The translations under genes were made by a program, and so were the position numbers. DNA of 64,000 nucleotides from Cymbomonas tetramitiformis. Lineage: Eukaryota > Chlorophyta > Pyramimonadophyceae > Pyramimonadales > Pyramimonadaceae. The stretch lies in the NCBI GenBank assembly GCA_001247695.2, contig LGRX02033455.1, positions 1 through 64,000 of the forward strand, in the 5' to 3' direction. The notes below the pieces were generated by a model. It was not told where the DNA came from. It worked only from the letters and a program-made list of their open reading frames with translations, and did not search any database. Below, in pieces: positions 32,265-42,487 of this stretch. Position 1 is the stretch's first letter. Every line of letters begins with the position of its first letter.

Positions 32265-33297
32265 GTCGCGGTCTATAAGAAGCCGGCGGGTTTTCGCTAG
32301 CGCTAGCGGCTTAATCTGACGGACCGAAATTTTGGGCTTAGCGATGCCGATTTCTTATTGGTGCACATACGAAAATCTTCTTGTAGCGTGAAATATTTCT
32401 TAATCGTGCATCATCCAGTTCCCCGATCTGATCTAGCGTGTGCGATTTCTTATTTAAGTATTAATGAATGATGCATTGTAGATCAGACGTAGCGTAGCGA
32501 TTTCTTATTGGATGCCAGATTGCCAGTGATGCACCTATATCTATCACTTGTCTCAGGCTCGTCCTAGCCTACGTGGTTTCTTATTAGGGGCCTTATTAGA
32601 CGTCCGGGGTCAGCTTCAATGTCTACTATGGGGTGGACGGCCGTGAAGCGAGCCACTGCCTCCGGTGAATATAGGTATGTTGGTGGTCTGCCTGAGGCTG
32701 AAATGGCTAACGCCACAGATGGAGCTTGGTTGGTAGCACTGCAGAAGGCAAAGTAGGTTGATGCAAGCAACTCACATTGCTGAATGCGATGGTTATGCTA
32801 AGTGATGTTAGGATGGGACACTCAACTGCACTATACGACCAAACTGGATGTATGGGTACTGTAAGTCAAGGCTGGATAGTATATGTGCTGTAAGACCAAA
32901 CTGAATAGTACATGCACTGTACGACCAAGCTGGATACTACATATATGTAAAATAATATGCCCAACTCTCGCTATTATAGTAGTCGCATTATCTATATCCT
33001 TAAATATTCCCCGCGCGGAATCGCCTTAGTCATAATGCTAATGTGTGATATACCAACCACGATAAAGACCACTATACTTTTCCGTGCTGCTTGATTTCGA
33101 CAATTTCTTAACAGATATGTGTAATATGAGTATAGGGTTCGGTGAAACTAGCGTCTCGATTTCTTAATAAGGGGGGTTTTCACATCTCTGGTTTGAAATT
33201 GCTTGCGGGTGGTTTCTTATGGGTTTCTTAGTTTTTGGCGAGAAATCTAGCGGGTGGTTTCTTGTAGGTACCGTTTCTTATAGACCGCGACTTACTG
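32259..33297. mobile_element. 1,039-bp Tc1/mariner-type MITE inserted in RT
   Basis: Both ends read CAGTAAGTCGCGG and continue as a 23-bp inverted repeat, bounded by the dinucleotide TA (32257-32258 and 33298-33299). TA duplication with CAGT termini is the signature of Tc1/mariner elements. Removing the element rejoins the RT frame exactly across Val-Leu-Arg. No transposase frame is present. The phrase TTTCTTAT recurs throughout the interior. Confidence 0.93.
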
Positions 33298-33299
33298 TA

Positions 33300-34110
33300 C
33301 GCACGTTAGGAGACGCTGGCATAAGGCTTCATGCGGGCAAGAGCACCTTTGGGGCAGCCACTGTGGACTTTCTGGGCTATCGTATTGGGCACAATTCTAT
33401 TGGTGCGCAGGAGGCAAAGTGCAAGGCCATCCAGGACCTCCCGAGGCCCCAGGACAAGACTGGGCTTCGCTCTATTCTGGGCATGATGAATTACTACAAG
33501 GGCCTTGTGGGTGAGCCAGGAGGACCAAACTATTCTGAGATGGCACGCCCCCTCAACGACCTGCTCAAGAAAGAGATCACAGATATCAAGGGAGCTTGGG
33601 GGAAGGAGCAGGACCAGGCGCTCCAGGACCTTAAGGACTCGCTCTGTGCTGGGAGATGTTTGAGGCCAATCGATTATGACAGGCCCCTCATATTGTACAC
33701 TGACTGGAGTACCTATGGCATCGGCGCAGTGCTGGGCCAGAAGGACGACCTTGGAAAAGTGTAGATTTGTATGGCGATCAGTCGTTCTCTGAGCAAGACA
33801 GAGAAACAGTACGCCAGCTTCAAAGGTGAGATGCTCGCAGTAGACCAGTAGTGTGGGCAGTGCGCACGCTGAGGCAGTACCTGCATGGCGTCCATTTCAC
33901 GCTGGTGACCGATCACTCGCCACTCACTACTTTGATGGAAAAGTCTGACCTTCAGGGGCAGCATTTACGATGGGGCGATCAGCCTACATGAGTTCGACTT
34001 CACGGTGCAGTATCGCCCGGGAGCTAAGAACAGCAATGCCGACGTGCCAGGATCTCGTTATCCATTACCGTCCACGACGAACGAGACTGGGGCAAGGCAC
34101 GAGCGAGAAA
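33300..34110 (+). pseudogene. pol: RT thumb/connection and RNase H domain, frameshifted
   Basis: The RT frame resumes after the MITE: TLGDAGIRLHAGKSTFG, VDFLGYRIG, LRSILGMMNYYKGLV. RNase H follows with the first Asp in LYTDWSTYGIGAVLGQ (about 33697), Glu in YASFKGEMLAV (about 33825) and Asp in LVTDHSPLTTLM (about 33905). The frame breaks at 33764, 33850 and 33990, then continues HEFDFTVQYRPGAKNSNADV, the usual end of gypsy RNase H. The inactivating changes are small indels. Confidence 0.75.
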
Positions 34111-34529
34111 AGGCATCCGCGCTTCACGCAGGCGTGGGGGAAGTTTACACGAAGGATTTCTGCGACAGCTTGTGCTTCATGCTGGCTGGTGACCCTCCCG
34201 CGGGGGAAGAGGTGACGCCAGAGGTGCAGGTCGCTAACTATTGCAAGATGGCGGCCAGAGAGCAGCTGGGCACGAGCCCAGTGCATCGCTTATTCGATTT
34301 GCACCATCAAGATGAGTTGAAGTGTAATCACGCGGCCCTGTTCGACACGGACCAACCAGAGCTGGTGGTCGACTCTGGGAGGCTAGCGAGAGCAGCTTGG
34401 AAGGCGCTGAGCTTGGTGCGACCCACGCGAGGTACGCATGGCGAAGGCAGTCCTGCTGTATACAGCAACGAATACTTTGAAGGTGAACGCATCCTGAAGC
34501 CTGAGAAGGTGGATACTAGGGTGTTGGAC

Positions 34530-35565
34530 AAGCGGTTCTTCTCACAAGCTCGTGAAGAAGGCGTGGTATGTTATGAGCCGTGTGGAGGCCTCTGTGCTGA
34601 CCTGGAGATGTTGCTCCGCAATGGAGTAAAGAAAGGTGAAGCGATACTTGTATCAAGACATATCGACGAGCAGTCAGGCAGTGGCCAGAGCCAGGTGCAC
34701 AGCATTATTGAGGCGGTATCCTGACCTTATGTCGCCCGATGCGGGGGAGTTTGGGGCCCTACCTCACGATCTACACGACACCACGAGCGCTGATTTCATT
34801 CGAGCAGGAGCTCTTCGAGGGCAGCAGTGGGTCATGGTGTGTGGATTTCCCTGCCAGGATCTCTCTCCAGCTGGTACGCTCACCGGCTTGGATGGCAGAC
34901 ACAGCAAATTATTTTATGAAGTGGTTCGGCTTTTGTCCACGCTACAGCAGCTACAGAAGAAGCAACGACCTCCAGGTTACATCCTTGAGAACGTTTCTCC
35001 GCTGGCGCACAGGCCTGAAACCAAGATCAGGGACGAGGCGTTCCCTTACATCGCCAGCGTGATTGGCCGGCCAGTGTCCTTTGACGCAGCGCGGGCAGGT
35101 GCTTACGCTCACCGACTGAGGGCATATTGGAGTAATCTACCAATCTACCAAAACTACCAATTTCGCTCCGTGATGGGCAAGGTGGCGAGACCAGAAGGAC
35201 GGGTCGTATCATCGATCATATGCAAGGGCTAGCAGCCTAGGCCTGTGGTGAAGACAGACCGCGCACCTCACTATGTGGTAAACGTGGTGGGGGAACCATT
35301 GAAGGCCCTTCCCACCATCATGGCGACGCAAGGATCCAGAGCGTTTCGAGCAGCGAGAATGGGCACCGTCGTGCGCAGCTCTGGCACGGACGCTGAGGAG
35401 GAATCCCGAGAGGTGAACCTCGACGAGAAATCGCGAGCCATGGGCTACAATGCGAACGAGTTACGCATGGCGGATGGCCTGAGCGATGAAGAGCTGGCAA
35501 GCATTTTGGGCTTGGCCATGGGCCGCAGGGCTATGGAGCTATTAATGGCGGTTGCAGAAGCATGA
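34530..35565 (+). pseudogene. C5-cytosine DNA methyltransferase domain in the gypsy polyprotein
   Basis: Ordered C5-methyltransferase motifs are visible: motif I-like VVCYEPCGGLCADLEMLL (34563), a downstream acidic strand RYLYQDISTSSQAV, and catalytic motif IV CGFPCQDLSPAG (catalytic Cys codon 34852). Motif VI ILENVSPLA follows at about 34982, then GRVVSSI, and a C-terminal block NLDEKSRAMGY...ILGLAMGRRAMELL. The enzyme family transfers methyl from SAM to cytosine C5. It is sandwiched between RNase H and integrase. One frameshift near 34645 and a TAG at 35230 disrupt it. Retrotransposon-borne cytosine methyltransferases have been reported in dinoflagellates and charophyte algae. Whether this one is DNMT3-like was not determined. 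Confidence 0.8.
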
Positions 35566-36232
35566 AGCAAGCAGGAAGGGGCTTCCCCACAACGAGGAGT
35601 CCCTGGTGGCGGAGAATTGCCCAGGACAGCCTATCGATGTAGATAACAACTGGGCAGATCATGCGAGGTCGGACCTTCAGCAGAGACAAGCTTTGCTGGC
35701 GAAGTGGGTTGGAAATTCAAACGCATACACTCAGCAGGTGGCGAAGACTATGAGCCACCGTGACTGGGAAGAGAAGTTGCAGACGATGTGCTCGCAAGGG
35801 CAGAAGGCGGGTGCACAAGGCATCGGTGCTAAGCGACAGAGCTCAAGTACCAAGAAGAAGAAGGAGTGGCAGCTCTACGCCATTGATCAATGCCGTCTAA
35901 GGCACAAGAGTCACTTCGTGAAGGAGGGCGGGACTCAACCAGCACGCGCCGAAGTGCCTGCTTGGAGTCCACCTGGTGAAGAAAAGGAGATGAGGCTTCC
36001 GAGGCTTACATGCACTACCAGACTTACGAGCTTGGTGGCCAGTGTTGCTGAACAACATGCCGACCGCGATAAGCATCGAGATGTGCATGATGATGTGTGG
36101 TGTCTCAGGTGGCTGAAGTCTGGTGGCAGCGTGGAATTACCGGAGGACGAAGTTCGCCGAGTAAAGAGGCGCGCAGCGCGGCACCGGTGGAACGAGGCCA
36201 CGGATGAGATCTACATGATCACTATGGCTGGC
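35552..36232 (+). CDS. Polyprotein linker leading into integrase, cut by insertion
   Basis: The frame overlaps the methyltransferase end in another phase and begins with TTG, so it is a continuation rather than a gene. It is charged and helical (DLQQRQALLAKWVGNSNAYT, AKRQSSSTKKKKEW). It ends in ELPEDEVRRVKRRAARHRWN followed by EIYMITMAG, which resembles the region before the integrase zinc finger in Ty3/gypsy polyproteins. The sequence then changes to unrelated repeats at about 36233. The expected His/Cys zinc finger and the first two catalytic Asp residues are missing. Confidence 0.5.
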
Positions 36233-36239
36233 ACAAAAT

Positions 36240-36425
36240 TTACCAAAGGTAATACTAGGTATAGGTATTACCAGTATTTTACCAAGTATTACTTTGCCCC
36301 AAAATTCCTTTACCCTAGTGCAGGGGGGTATTACCGCACGTTACCAAAAAGTTTTACCATTGGTAATACCGGGTATGGGTATTACCGGGTATTACCCTCG
36401 TATTACCATCGATTTTACCCATTTT
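36240..36425. repeat. GGTAATAC / GTATTACC repeat cluster
   Basis: GGTAATAC, GTATTACC and TTTTACC occur more than a dozen times in both orientations, giving many short stems (e.g. GGTAATACCGGGTATGGGTA). It lies directly upstream of the hAT-like transposase and may be its subterminal binding region. No matching right-hand cluster was found. Confidence 0.6.
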
Positions 36426-36578
36426 ACCATGAAAAAAATCAAATCGACGGCTTCTCCGCCGTCACGCCAGGACGATTTCCAACATCACCATTCCCTGGCT
36501 GCTGAAGTCTAAACAGTTCCCAAAGCAAGTGACCCAAAGATAGTACCTTCCTGCGTGGCAACACGAGAGATATCCGTC

Positions 36579-39494
36579 ATGGATTCACCCTCCTTAGGGC
36601 ACCCTGACCGTCCTCCATGCACTCAACCAGTACTAGACTGGAAGGGTAAGAAGGTCCCAAAAGCTGTTTTTGATGCGCTGAGCACGAAGTATCGCGGGCA
36701 GACTTGGGGTAAAGACCTGTCCTATGTGGTTAGTCTTTTCGACGACGCAGCCGAGTTTGTTCCTTGTGCACACGGAACACCGACCGTGAAAGACAACGTC
36801 CGTAGTATTCTCACTTGCAAGCATGATCCGTCTTTCAGCACAAACGTCGCTAACAATAGGATCAACCCTGGGAAGCTTTTGGTCAAGTTGTTTAAAAATG
36901 ACAACGTCCCAGACGAAGTCAAGCTTCAACTCGCGAAAGTGTCCAAAGCTGAGTGCGCGGTCAAGTTCAAGTCACAGTACGAGCTCAAGCGTAAATCGTG
37001 CGATGACTCTAGCGCCTTTGATGCGATTGAGCAAGAGTGTCTAGAGCAAGAAGACCCCTCACTGCGGAAGGAGTCTGCGAGACAAACCGTTCTGGATGCA
37101 CGCACAGTGGATGTCCTGGAGGAACAAGAAGCCCTAGTCCTGAACTTTTATCTCGCTTGCTTCTTTTTCGTGTGTCGCATTCCATTCAACGTTGTTGAAA
37201 ACCCTTTCTTCAAACGTTTCATCGCAGCTGTGCGTCCTGCCTACGCAAAGTTCTTGCCGTCGCGTCGAGTACTGAGCTCTACTTGTTTGGATGAAGTTTA
37301 CGAGGAAACCCTCGAGTCCACAGAAGCGTTGTTGAATCGAGTTCCTGGGAAGGAGACGCTTCGGCTCGATGGGCACACAAACGTTCGAGGTAGAGGCACC
37401 GTAAATTTCACGCGCATGAAACAGACGATAAGTACTTACGTGAGGACTGTTTTTTGTAAGACGCGCGAGCACACAGGTGCATATCACGCTGAGCTTGTTC
37501 AGGCTGAGCTTGATGGCAAGGCGGACAAGTTTATTGCGGTTGTCGCAGATAACACAGGCAACATGAAGATGATGTTCGACATTTTGAAAAAGGTCTACCT
37601 TACGTTGTTTTTTATTGGTTGCTGCGTGCATGTTTTGGAACTTCTTATTGAGGATGTCGCAAAAATCGAAGTTATTGCAGATGCTGTTACTGATTTTCAT
37701 TTCATTTCTTCTTTTATGAGACGCCATGGCTTGCTCACAGAAGCAGTCATGGAACGAGCTGCGCAGGTGTTTGGTAAAAAGACACGCTCGTTCCGTGTGT
37801 TCCCTCTCACACGTTTTGCTTACTGCTATCTCATGATTAACATTTGCTTATACAACTGGGCGGTGCTTATTGATGTTCCTAAGATGCCTGAATATAAACT
37901 GGTGAAAGCCAAAGCGATGAGGAGGAAGAAAAAGGATGGGACCTCTTGTGGTACAGACTTCCTTAAGTTTGAAAAACTACTGAGAGGGGATGTCAAAGCC
38001 AGGGGTGAAGGCGTCCATGATGTGTTGCGGCCAATCAGCACTGCACTCCACTTCCTTGAGGGCGACAGCGTTCCTCCCTCTTACATATTGCCTATTTACT
38101 GCATGATTTACTGGCACTTGGTTAATCCGCCTACAACGGCAACCGATGTTTTAGACGCTGATACCTTGGACTGTTTAAAGCGTATTGGACGCGAGCGTTG
38201 GTTGGGGACCTCTGATAAAGTGGGTTTGCGCCACCATTTACATTGTGCCACATTTATGCTGGACCCATACGTGCGTGCTGCAGTAAAGATCGTTTTAACT
38301 GAGGACGAATTCAAAAAACTTGAGCGCACATTTAACGAAAGCAATTTGTTCGCTGCTTTCAAAACGCATTGTGGTGGGAAAGCAGACACGAAATATGCAC
38401 GCCTCTGTAACGAGTACACCCGGTACAAATCTCAAGATGGTGAGTACAAGCAGAAGTTGAAGAGTGTGGGGATGCTCGTCAAGCTTCAGGTATGCGTGCG
38501 TATTTTTCGTTCGGTTGGTGGTTGGCCCGCATATCGATCAATCGCGTCGTTCCGATCAATTGACTTGCAAATATCGATATCGATACATACGCATAACGGG
38601 ACTGACAGAGACAGTGCATTTGTGTGTGTGGGTGTGCATCTGTTTGTGATCACACAGTTGGCAGAGGTTCTTAAGGAACTTGAGGTTGATGATAAGGACA
38701 ACAAGTTGTTAATCCTCGTGCACGTTTGTAGATCGCTGCGTAGCGTTGGTACTGGTGTTATTTTTTGGCAAGGGCTTGACATTACTACTCCAGAACGGGA
38801 GCTTCTTGTGACAGCTTCTGTGGATATGCTTCAGGCAGTTGCTCATGCCATTGGGGTTGAACGCACTAACAAGAATTGTGGTTTGGTACATAATAAATTA
38901 CGAGCCAGCTTAGGGGAAGTTCGAACTGTGAAAGCTGTTTACGTTTATTCGAACCTGTCCCTCACTTTGCCCAAAGAGCTTAGCCAGCAGAAGAAACGAC
39001 TAACTTTGGAGCAGATCTTGGAGGATGTGATGGAGGAAGATGAGGTTATGGCTTTGCTGAGTTCTCTGCATTTTTCGGGCGAGAAGGCAACTTTACCTGC
39101 AGGAGAGGATGAATCGGACGATTCAGATGAGGATGAGGATGATCTTGATGAAAATGCTGACGACGATGCACCCACAGACGAGGAGTTTGTGATGCCAGCA
39201 GGTTTTGTGGCTGTTGCCAAGCCGGCTGAACTCCCGCGAGATGTGACAAACTTGTATGTTATGATGTTGTGGTCTGTGAAAGACAGGCAGAAACGTGAGT
39301 GGAACGCTTGGGAGGTTGGGAAGGTGGACAAACATATGCCCAATCGTGCGCTGCACAACTACAACATTTTGTGGGATGATGATGGGATGCGCGGCTCGAA
39401 GCTCAGCTTGAATACATACCATACAAAGCTCGACGACGAGGAATATACTCCCGCGCCAGGAGAGTGGCTGTTCTTAAGCAAGCTCGCAGCTTAG
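36579..39494 (+). CDS. hAT-superfamily transposase-like protein
   Basis: The frame is open from a GTG at 36555; the first ATG is 36579 (971 codons). Around residues 265-440 it matches the hAT/DUF659 core: LRLDGHTNVRGRGTVNFT, then VVADNTGNMKMMFDILKK, FIGCCVHVLELLIEDVAKI and FPLTRFAYCYLMI, giving the D...D pattern and C/H block. A 168-bp in-frame GT-AG segment (38490-38657) with IRFRSIDLQ-type low-complexity content is probably an unspliced intron. The C-terminus has a long Asp/Glu run (about 39105-39185), then a small aromatic domain (AWEVGKVDKHMPN, YNILWDDDGM). The frame is intact, so it may be active. Terminal repeats with an 8-bp TSD were not found. Confidence 0.7.
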   Translation: MDSPSLGHPDRPPCTQPVLDWKGKKVPKAVFDALSTKYRGQTWGKDLSYVVSLFDDAAEFVPCAHGTPTVKDNVRSILTCKHDPSFSTNVANNRINPGKLLVKLFKNDNVPDEVKLQLAKVSKAECAVKFKSQYELKRKSCDDSSAFDAIEQECLEQEDPSLRKESARQTVLDARTVDVLEEQEALVLNFYLACFFFVCRIPFNVVENPFFKRFIAAVRPAYAKFLPSRRVLSSTCLDEVYEETLESTEALLNRVPGKETLRLDGHTNVRGRGTVNFTRMKQTISTYVRTVFCKTREHTGAYHAELVQAELDGKADKFIAVVADNTGNMKMMFDILKKVYLTLFFIGCCVHVLELLIEDVAKIEVIADAVTDFHFISSFMRRHGLLTEAVMERAAQVFGKKTRSFRVFPLTRFAYCYLMINICLYNWAVLIDVPKMPEYKLVKAKAMRRKKKDGTSCGTDFLKFEKLLRGDVKARGEGVHDVLRPISTALHFLEGDSVPPSYILPIYCMIYWHLVNPPTTATDVLDADTLDCLKRIGRERWLGTSDKVGLRHHLHCATFMLDPYVRAAVKIVLTEDEFKKLERTFNESNLFAAFKTHCGGKADTKYARLCNEYTRYKSQDGEYKQKLKSVGMLVKLQVCVRIFRSVGGWPAYRSIASFRSIDLQISISIHTHNGTDRDSAFVCVGVHLFVITQLAEVLKELEVDDKDNKLLILVHVCRSLRSVGTGVIFWQGLDITTPERELLVTASVDMLQAVAHAIGVERTNKNCGLVHNKLRASLGEVRTVKAVYVYSNLSLTLPKELSQQKKRLTLEQILEDVMEEDEVMALLSSLHFSGEKATLPAGEDESDDSDEDEDDLDENADDDAPTDEEFVMPAGFVAVAKPAELPRDVTNLYVMMLWSVKDRQKREWNAWEVGKVDKHMPNRALHNYNILWDDDGMRGSKLSLNTYHTKLDDEEYTPAPGEWLFLSKLAA
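38490..38657 (+). other. Probable in-frame intron in the hAT-like gene
   Basis: AAGCTTCAG|GTATGCGTG and TCACACAG|TTGGCAGAG are good splice sites. The 168 bases are divisible by three and free of stops, so they do not break the frame. Their translation has no family character, unlike the flanking VKLQ and LAEVLKELE. Confidence 0.65.
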
Positions 39495-39919
39495 GAGGCT
39501 CTCACGCACTATTGACTCATAGTGCCTGTCACTTGACATCATGCAAGGTTCTTTTTTGGTTTTCTTGGTTTACTTTATGAATACGTTTATCTTTTGTTTT
39601 CTTGGTTTACTTTATGGTTACGTTTTTCTCAGATATCTCTTTATTATTATTGGTTTTGTTATTATATTATTACGAGCACTTGCTCTTATCAGTCCACCTC
39701 CTGTATTAGGTGAGAACCTGCTTGCTTATGGGCGCGTTGTTGTTAGCTTGCTGCTTGCTAGTTTGTTTGCTTCGGTTTTGTACTTGAGAGGCATATGGCA
39801 TATAGCATACGATGCGGTGCATTCCCACTATTGATTTGAACTCCCCCCCCAAGGGCACATGAATAAGAAGTTAATTTCAACAGTATATACGAATTTAATA
39901 ACTTTTCGGACTATCTTTT

Positions 39920-40330
39920 GGGTTTACTGATCGGGCCATAACATACGCATCACTCATCCATTCGTCCCGTAATTTTGTGTCACGTGTAGAGGAGTTCGAT
40001 GCCGTCATTTTAAGCTATCGAACGCACGCATGCGGTCAGTTTTCAGTGCAATCGGAATTTTCAGGGAAACGTGCGACATATGTCGCCATAATGATAGGGT
40101 TTACTGATCGGGCCATAACATACGCATCACTCATCCATTCGTCCCGTAATTTTGTGTCACGTGTAGAGGGGTTCGATGCCGTCATTTTAAGCTATCGAAC
40201 GCACGCATGCGGTCAGTTTTCAGTGCAATCGGAATTTTCAGGGAAACGTGCGACATATGTCGCCATAATGATAGGGTTTACTGATCGGGCCATAACATAC
40301 GCATCACTCATCCATTCGTCCCGTAATTTC
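39920..40330. repeat. 177-bp tandem repeat, 2.3 copies
   Basis: GGGTTTACTGATCGGGCCAT starts at 39920, 40097 and 40274, an exact period of 177 bp. The units are almost identical. The third stops at CGTAATTT (40328) where the spliced gene begins. Because 177 is divisible by three, an ORF runs through, but it is not evidence of a gene. A GGTTCGATGCC box in the second unit recalls a tRNA B box, without other support. Confidence 0.93.
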
Positions 40331-40336
40331 AAATAA

Positions 40337-41729
40337 TCGAATCATGCATACACCACCGCCAACGTGGAGGTGTTTTCCCAAAAGAAAGCCCAACCCACAA
40401 CGGCCGAGATCAAGGCCGGGGTGGAGGCTGCGGGTTTGACCCTGAACGGCGACGTCCCAACGGAAGGTGCGTTCTTTGCTTGAAATAAGTTTTGTGATAA
40501 GTTTTTCGTTTCTTATGTGCAAGTAAGGCCCTGTTCGCACCGTTTAGTACAGAAGTACTATGCAAGTAAGGCCATGTTTACACACTACCTATGCAAACAT
40601 GGCCATGTTTGCATAGATATAACTTGCCAGTACTTTGAAACTAACTTAGTGTTGGTCGTGGCAGCAGAGGATCGGAAGGCAATCCTGCGGGATCTTTTCG
40701 ACGCCAAGGAGGAGGAGGAGGAGGAGGAGGCCAGGGGCAAGGGGAAGGCCGAGCCCAAGGGCAAGGAGAAGGCCGAGCCCAAGGGCAAGGAGGCCATGGC
40801 GGGCAAGGGCAAGGAGCCCATGGCGCCCAAGCGCCAAGGGCTCAATATCAAGGTGGCCGAAGCCCGAAAGCGGGCGGCCGAACAGGAGGTGCTTGAGCAC
40901 GGCCGCCTCAAGGTCGGCGACCACGCCTTGCTCATGGCTAGCAAGGACCACGAGGTGGAGGATGAGGAGAAGAGGTGGGAGGCGGGGACACCCGATGTTC
41001 CCAGCTCTTGGTACAAGGACGACCTCACCCCGCAGGTCCACACCCCCCTGCTCTGCGGGGTCGTGGTGAAGACGGTGCCCAAGAAGCCGGCATGGCACTT
41101 TGGGCACCAGGTGGCGGGGGGGCTCCCCAGCGACCAGCTGTGCATCAAGGTAAGACCCGAACATGGCCCTACCTGCAATGTTTTCCTACGAAACCGCTTA
41201 AACATGGCCATATTCGACCATGTTTACACTTCGAACTAACTTACGCGTGTGCTTGCAGATCACGGAGTTCCATTGGACTCTGTACGACCCGGTCCACCAG
41301 AACCGGGTCAAAATAGCACTACTCTACCTGTTCGGACAGGTGGAGGAAAAAGTGCCTGAGAAGGCAGAGTTCAAGAGGCACCTCGATGACTTCCTCAAGG
41401 GGAGGTTCGCTACGGGGAGCCTCTTGTGTTGCGTGCCATGGGAGCACGCAACACAAAGGTACGACGACGGAAAGGAGTTGTTGTACTACCACTCCGGGAA
41501 GCCCGACGGGCTGAAAGTGCCTATAAAACCGGCGGGAACCTCCGCGGAGGACGAGGCGGATGCCGAGGAGGATGAGGACGAAACGGCGCCCGAGACGGCA
41601 CATGCGTCCGAGAAGGAGGAGGAGGAGGAGGACGAGGAGGAAGAGCCTCCTTCTCCTTCTGCAAAAGGCAAAAATAAGAGAAAAGTAGACAGTCCTGCAG
41701 GGAAAGGGAGCAAGAGGAGCAAAAAATAG
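40337..41729 (+). CDS. Spliced gene of unknown function, 5'-incomplete, Lys/Glu-rich
   Basis: Three exons join in phase: 40337-40466, 40668-41149 and 41259-41729 (donors GTGCGT and GTAAGA, acceptors GCAGCAG and CTTGCAG). There is no ATG: the frame is open back to a TAA beside the 177-bp repeats, so the 5' end is missing. Exon 2 has a Glu run and a repeated KGKEKAEPKGKE basic-acidic segment, then an ordered part (DVPSSWYKDDLTPQVH, KPAWHFGHQVAGG). Exon 3 has EFHWTLYDPVHQNRVKIALL and LLYYHSGKPDGLKV, then an acidic tail and a KRSKK end that may be a nuclear signal. I do not recognise the family. Both introns contain ACATGGCC motifs shared with the downstream repeats. Confidence 0.55.
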
Positions 41730-41777
41730 AAAAATGTACACTTTCAGTAAATATTTTTAATTGAAAAATCATTCAAA

Positions 41778-42236
41778 CATTGCCATACCTGTACTTGAGC
41801 ATGGACATGATAGGTAGGGCCCTACTTACCCTTGTTTATGTATAAACATGGCCATACTTACCCTGTACTTGAGCATGGATACATGATAGGTAGGGCCCTA
41901 CTTACCCTTGTTTATGTAAACATGACATACCTGCACATACTTGAGTATCTAGATACATGATGGTAGATTTCTTACCACTTGTTTATGTATAGACATGGCC
42001 AACCTTGCACCTGTGCCCAGTGCGGATACATGATAGAGTGAGGCCCTACTTTACCCTTGTTTATGTATAGACATGGCCATATGCCTTTGTACTTGAGTAC
42101 GGATACCATGATAGGTAGGGCCCTACTTACTATAATTTATGTATAGGCAGCAACTTGCCTTTCACCGGTATAAGTATAGATACATGATAGGTAGGGCCCT
42201 ACTTGCACTTGCGTTTATGTATGAACGACGCCTTTA
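41778..42236. repeat. ~75-bp degenerate tandem repeats
   Basis: About six or seven units contain ATACATGATAGGTAGGGCCC, then TACTTACCCTTGTTTATGTA and (A/G)ACATGGCCA. Copies are diverged and vary in length. It lies directly downstream of the spliced gene and shares ACATGGCC with its introns, so the array may be part of the same mobile unit. Confidence 0.85.
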
Positions 42237-42239
42237 CCT

Positions 42240-42435
42240 TGCTAATCTACCCAATGTCTAAGTGATTCATGCATTCACGGGCGTACGTATGGTGCGTTAG
42301 ACATTGGGTAGGTACAAGGTAAGTAAAGAGGTAAGGCCAAAAACCACGACCAAACATGGCCCTACTTGGGTGGTGTGGCGCCGCGGAAAAACTGACTAAA
42401 CATGGCCATGTCTGGTCGTGGTTTTTGGCCATCCA
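42240..42435. repeat. Two successive hairpins
   Basis: CTACCCAATGTCTAA (about 42247) pairs with TTAGACATTGGGTAG (about 42297). GGCCAAAAACCACGACC (about 42335) pairs with GGTCGTGGTTTTTGGCC (about 42413), with ACATGGCC blocks inside. The pair sits at the right edge of the composite insertion and could be part of its terminus. Confidence 0.8.
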
Positions 42436-42487
42436 GACACAAGGTAGATACAAGGCAAACATGGCCCTACCTACGATTCCTAAATTT

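Larger units (their letters stand above)
36233..42485. mobile_element. 6.25 kb composite insertion replacing the integrase core
   Basis: Retroelement coding stops near 36233 and resumes near 42488, where the third integrase motif is found. Between them are a GGTAATAC-rich repeat (36240-36425), a hAT-like transposase gene, 177-bp tandem repeats, a spliced gene and 75-bp tandem repeats with two hairpins. About 150 integrase residues are missing, so this is a replacement rather than a clean insertion. The outer ends share only ACAAATTTA-like sequence in inverted orientation, so boundaries are uncertain. Confidence 0.5.

Noticed and set aside
39541..39834. 97-codon hydrophobic ORF after the hAT-like gene
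   Set aside because: The sequence is T-rich with an internal TTTCTTGGTTTACTTTATG duplication, so hydrophobic codons are expected by composition. No family is recognised.
40105..40175. tRNA/SINE-like B box (GGTTCGATGCC) in the 177-bp repeat
   Set aside because: No matching A box, no cloverleaf and no terminator; a single 11-base match is not enough.
39977..40336. 119-codon ORF of two identical halves
   Set aside because: It is a translation of the 177-bp tandem repeat, whose length is divisible by three.
40585..41211. 208-codon minus-strand ORF, Ser/Leu-rich
   Set aside because: It is the antisense shadow of exon 2 of the spliced Lys/Glu-rich gene.
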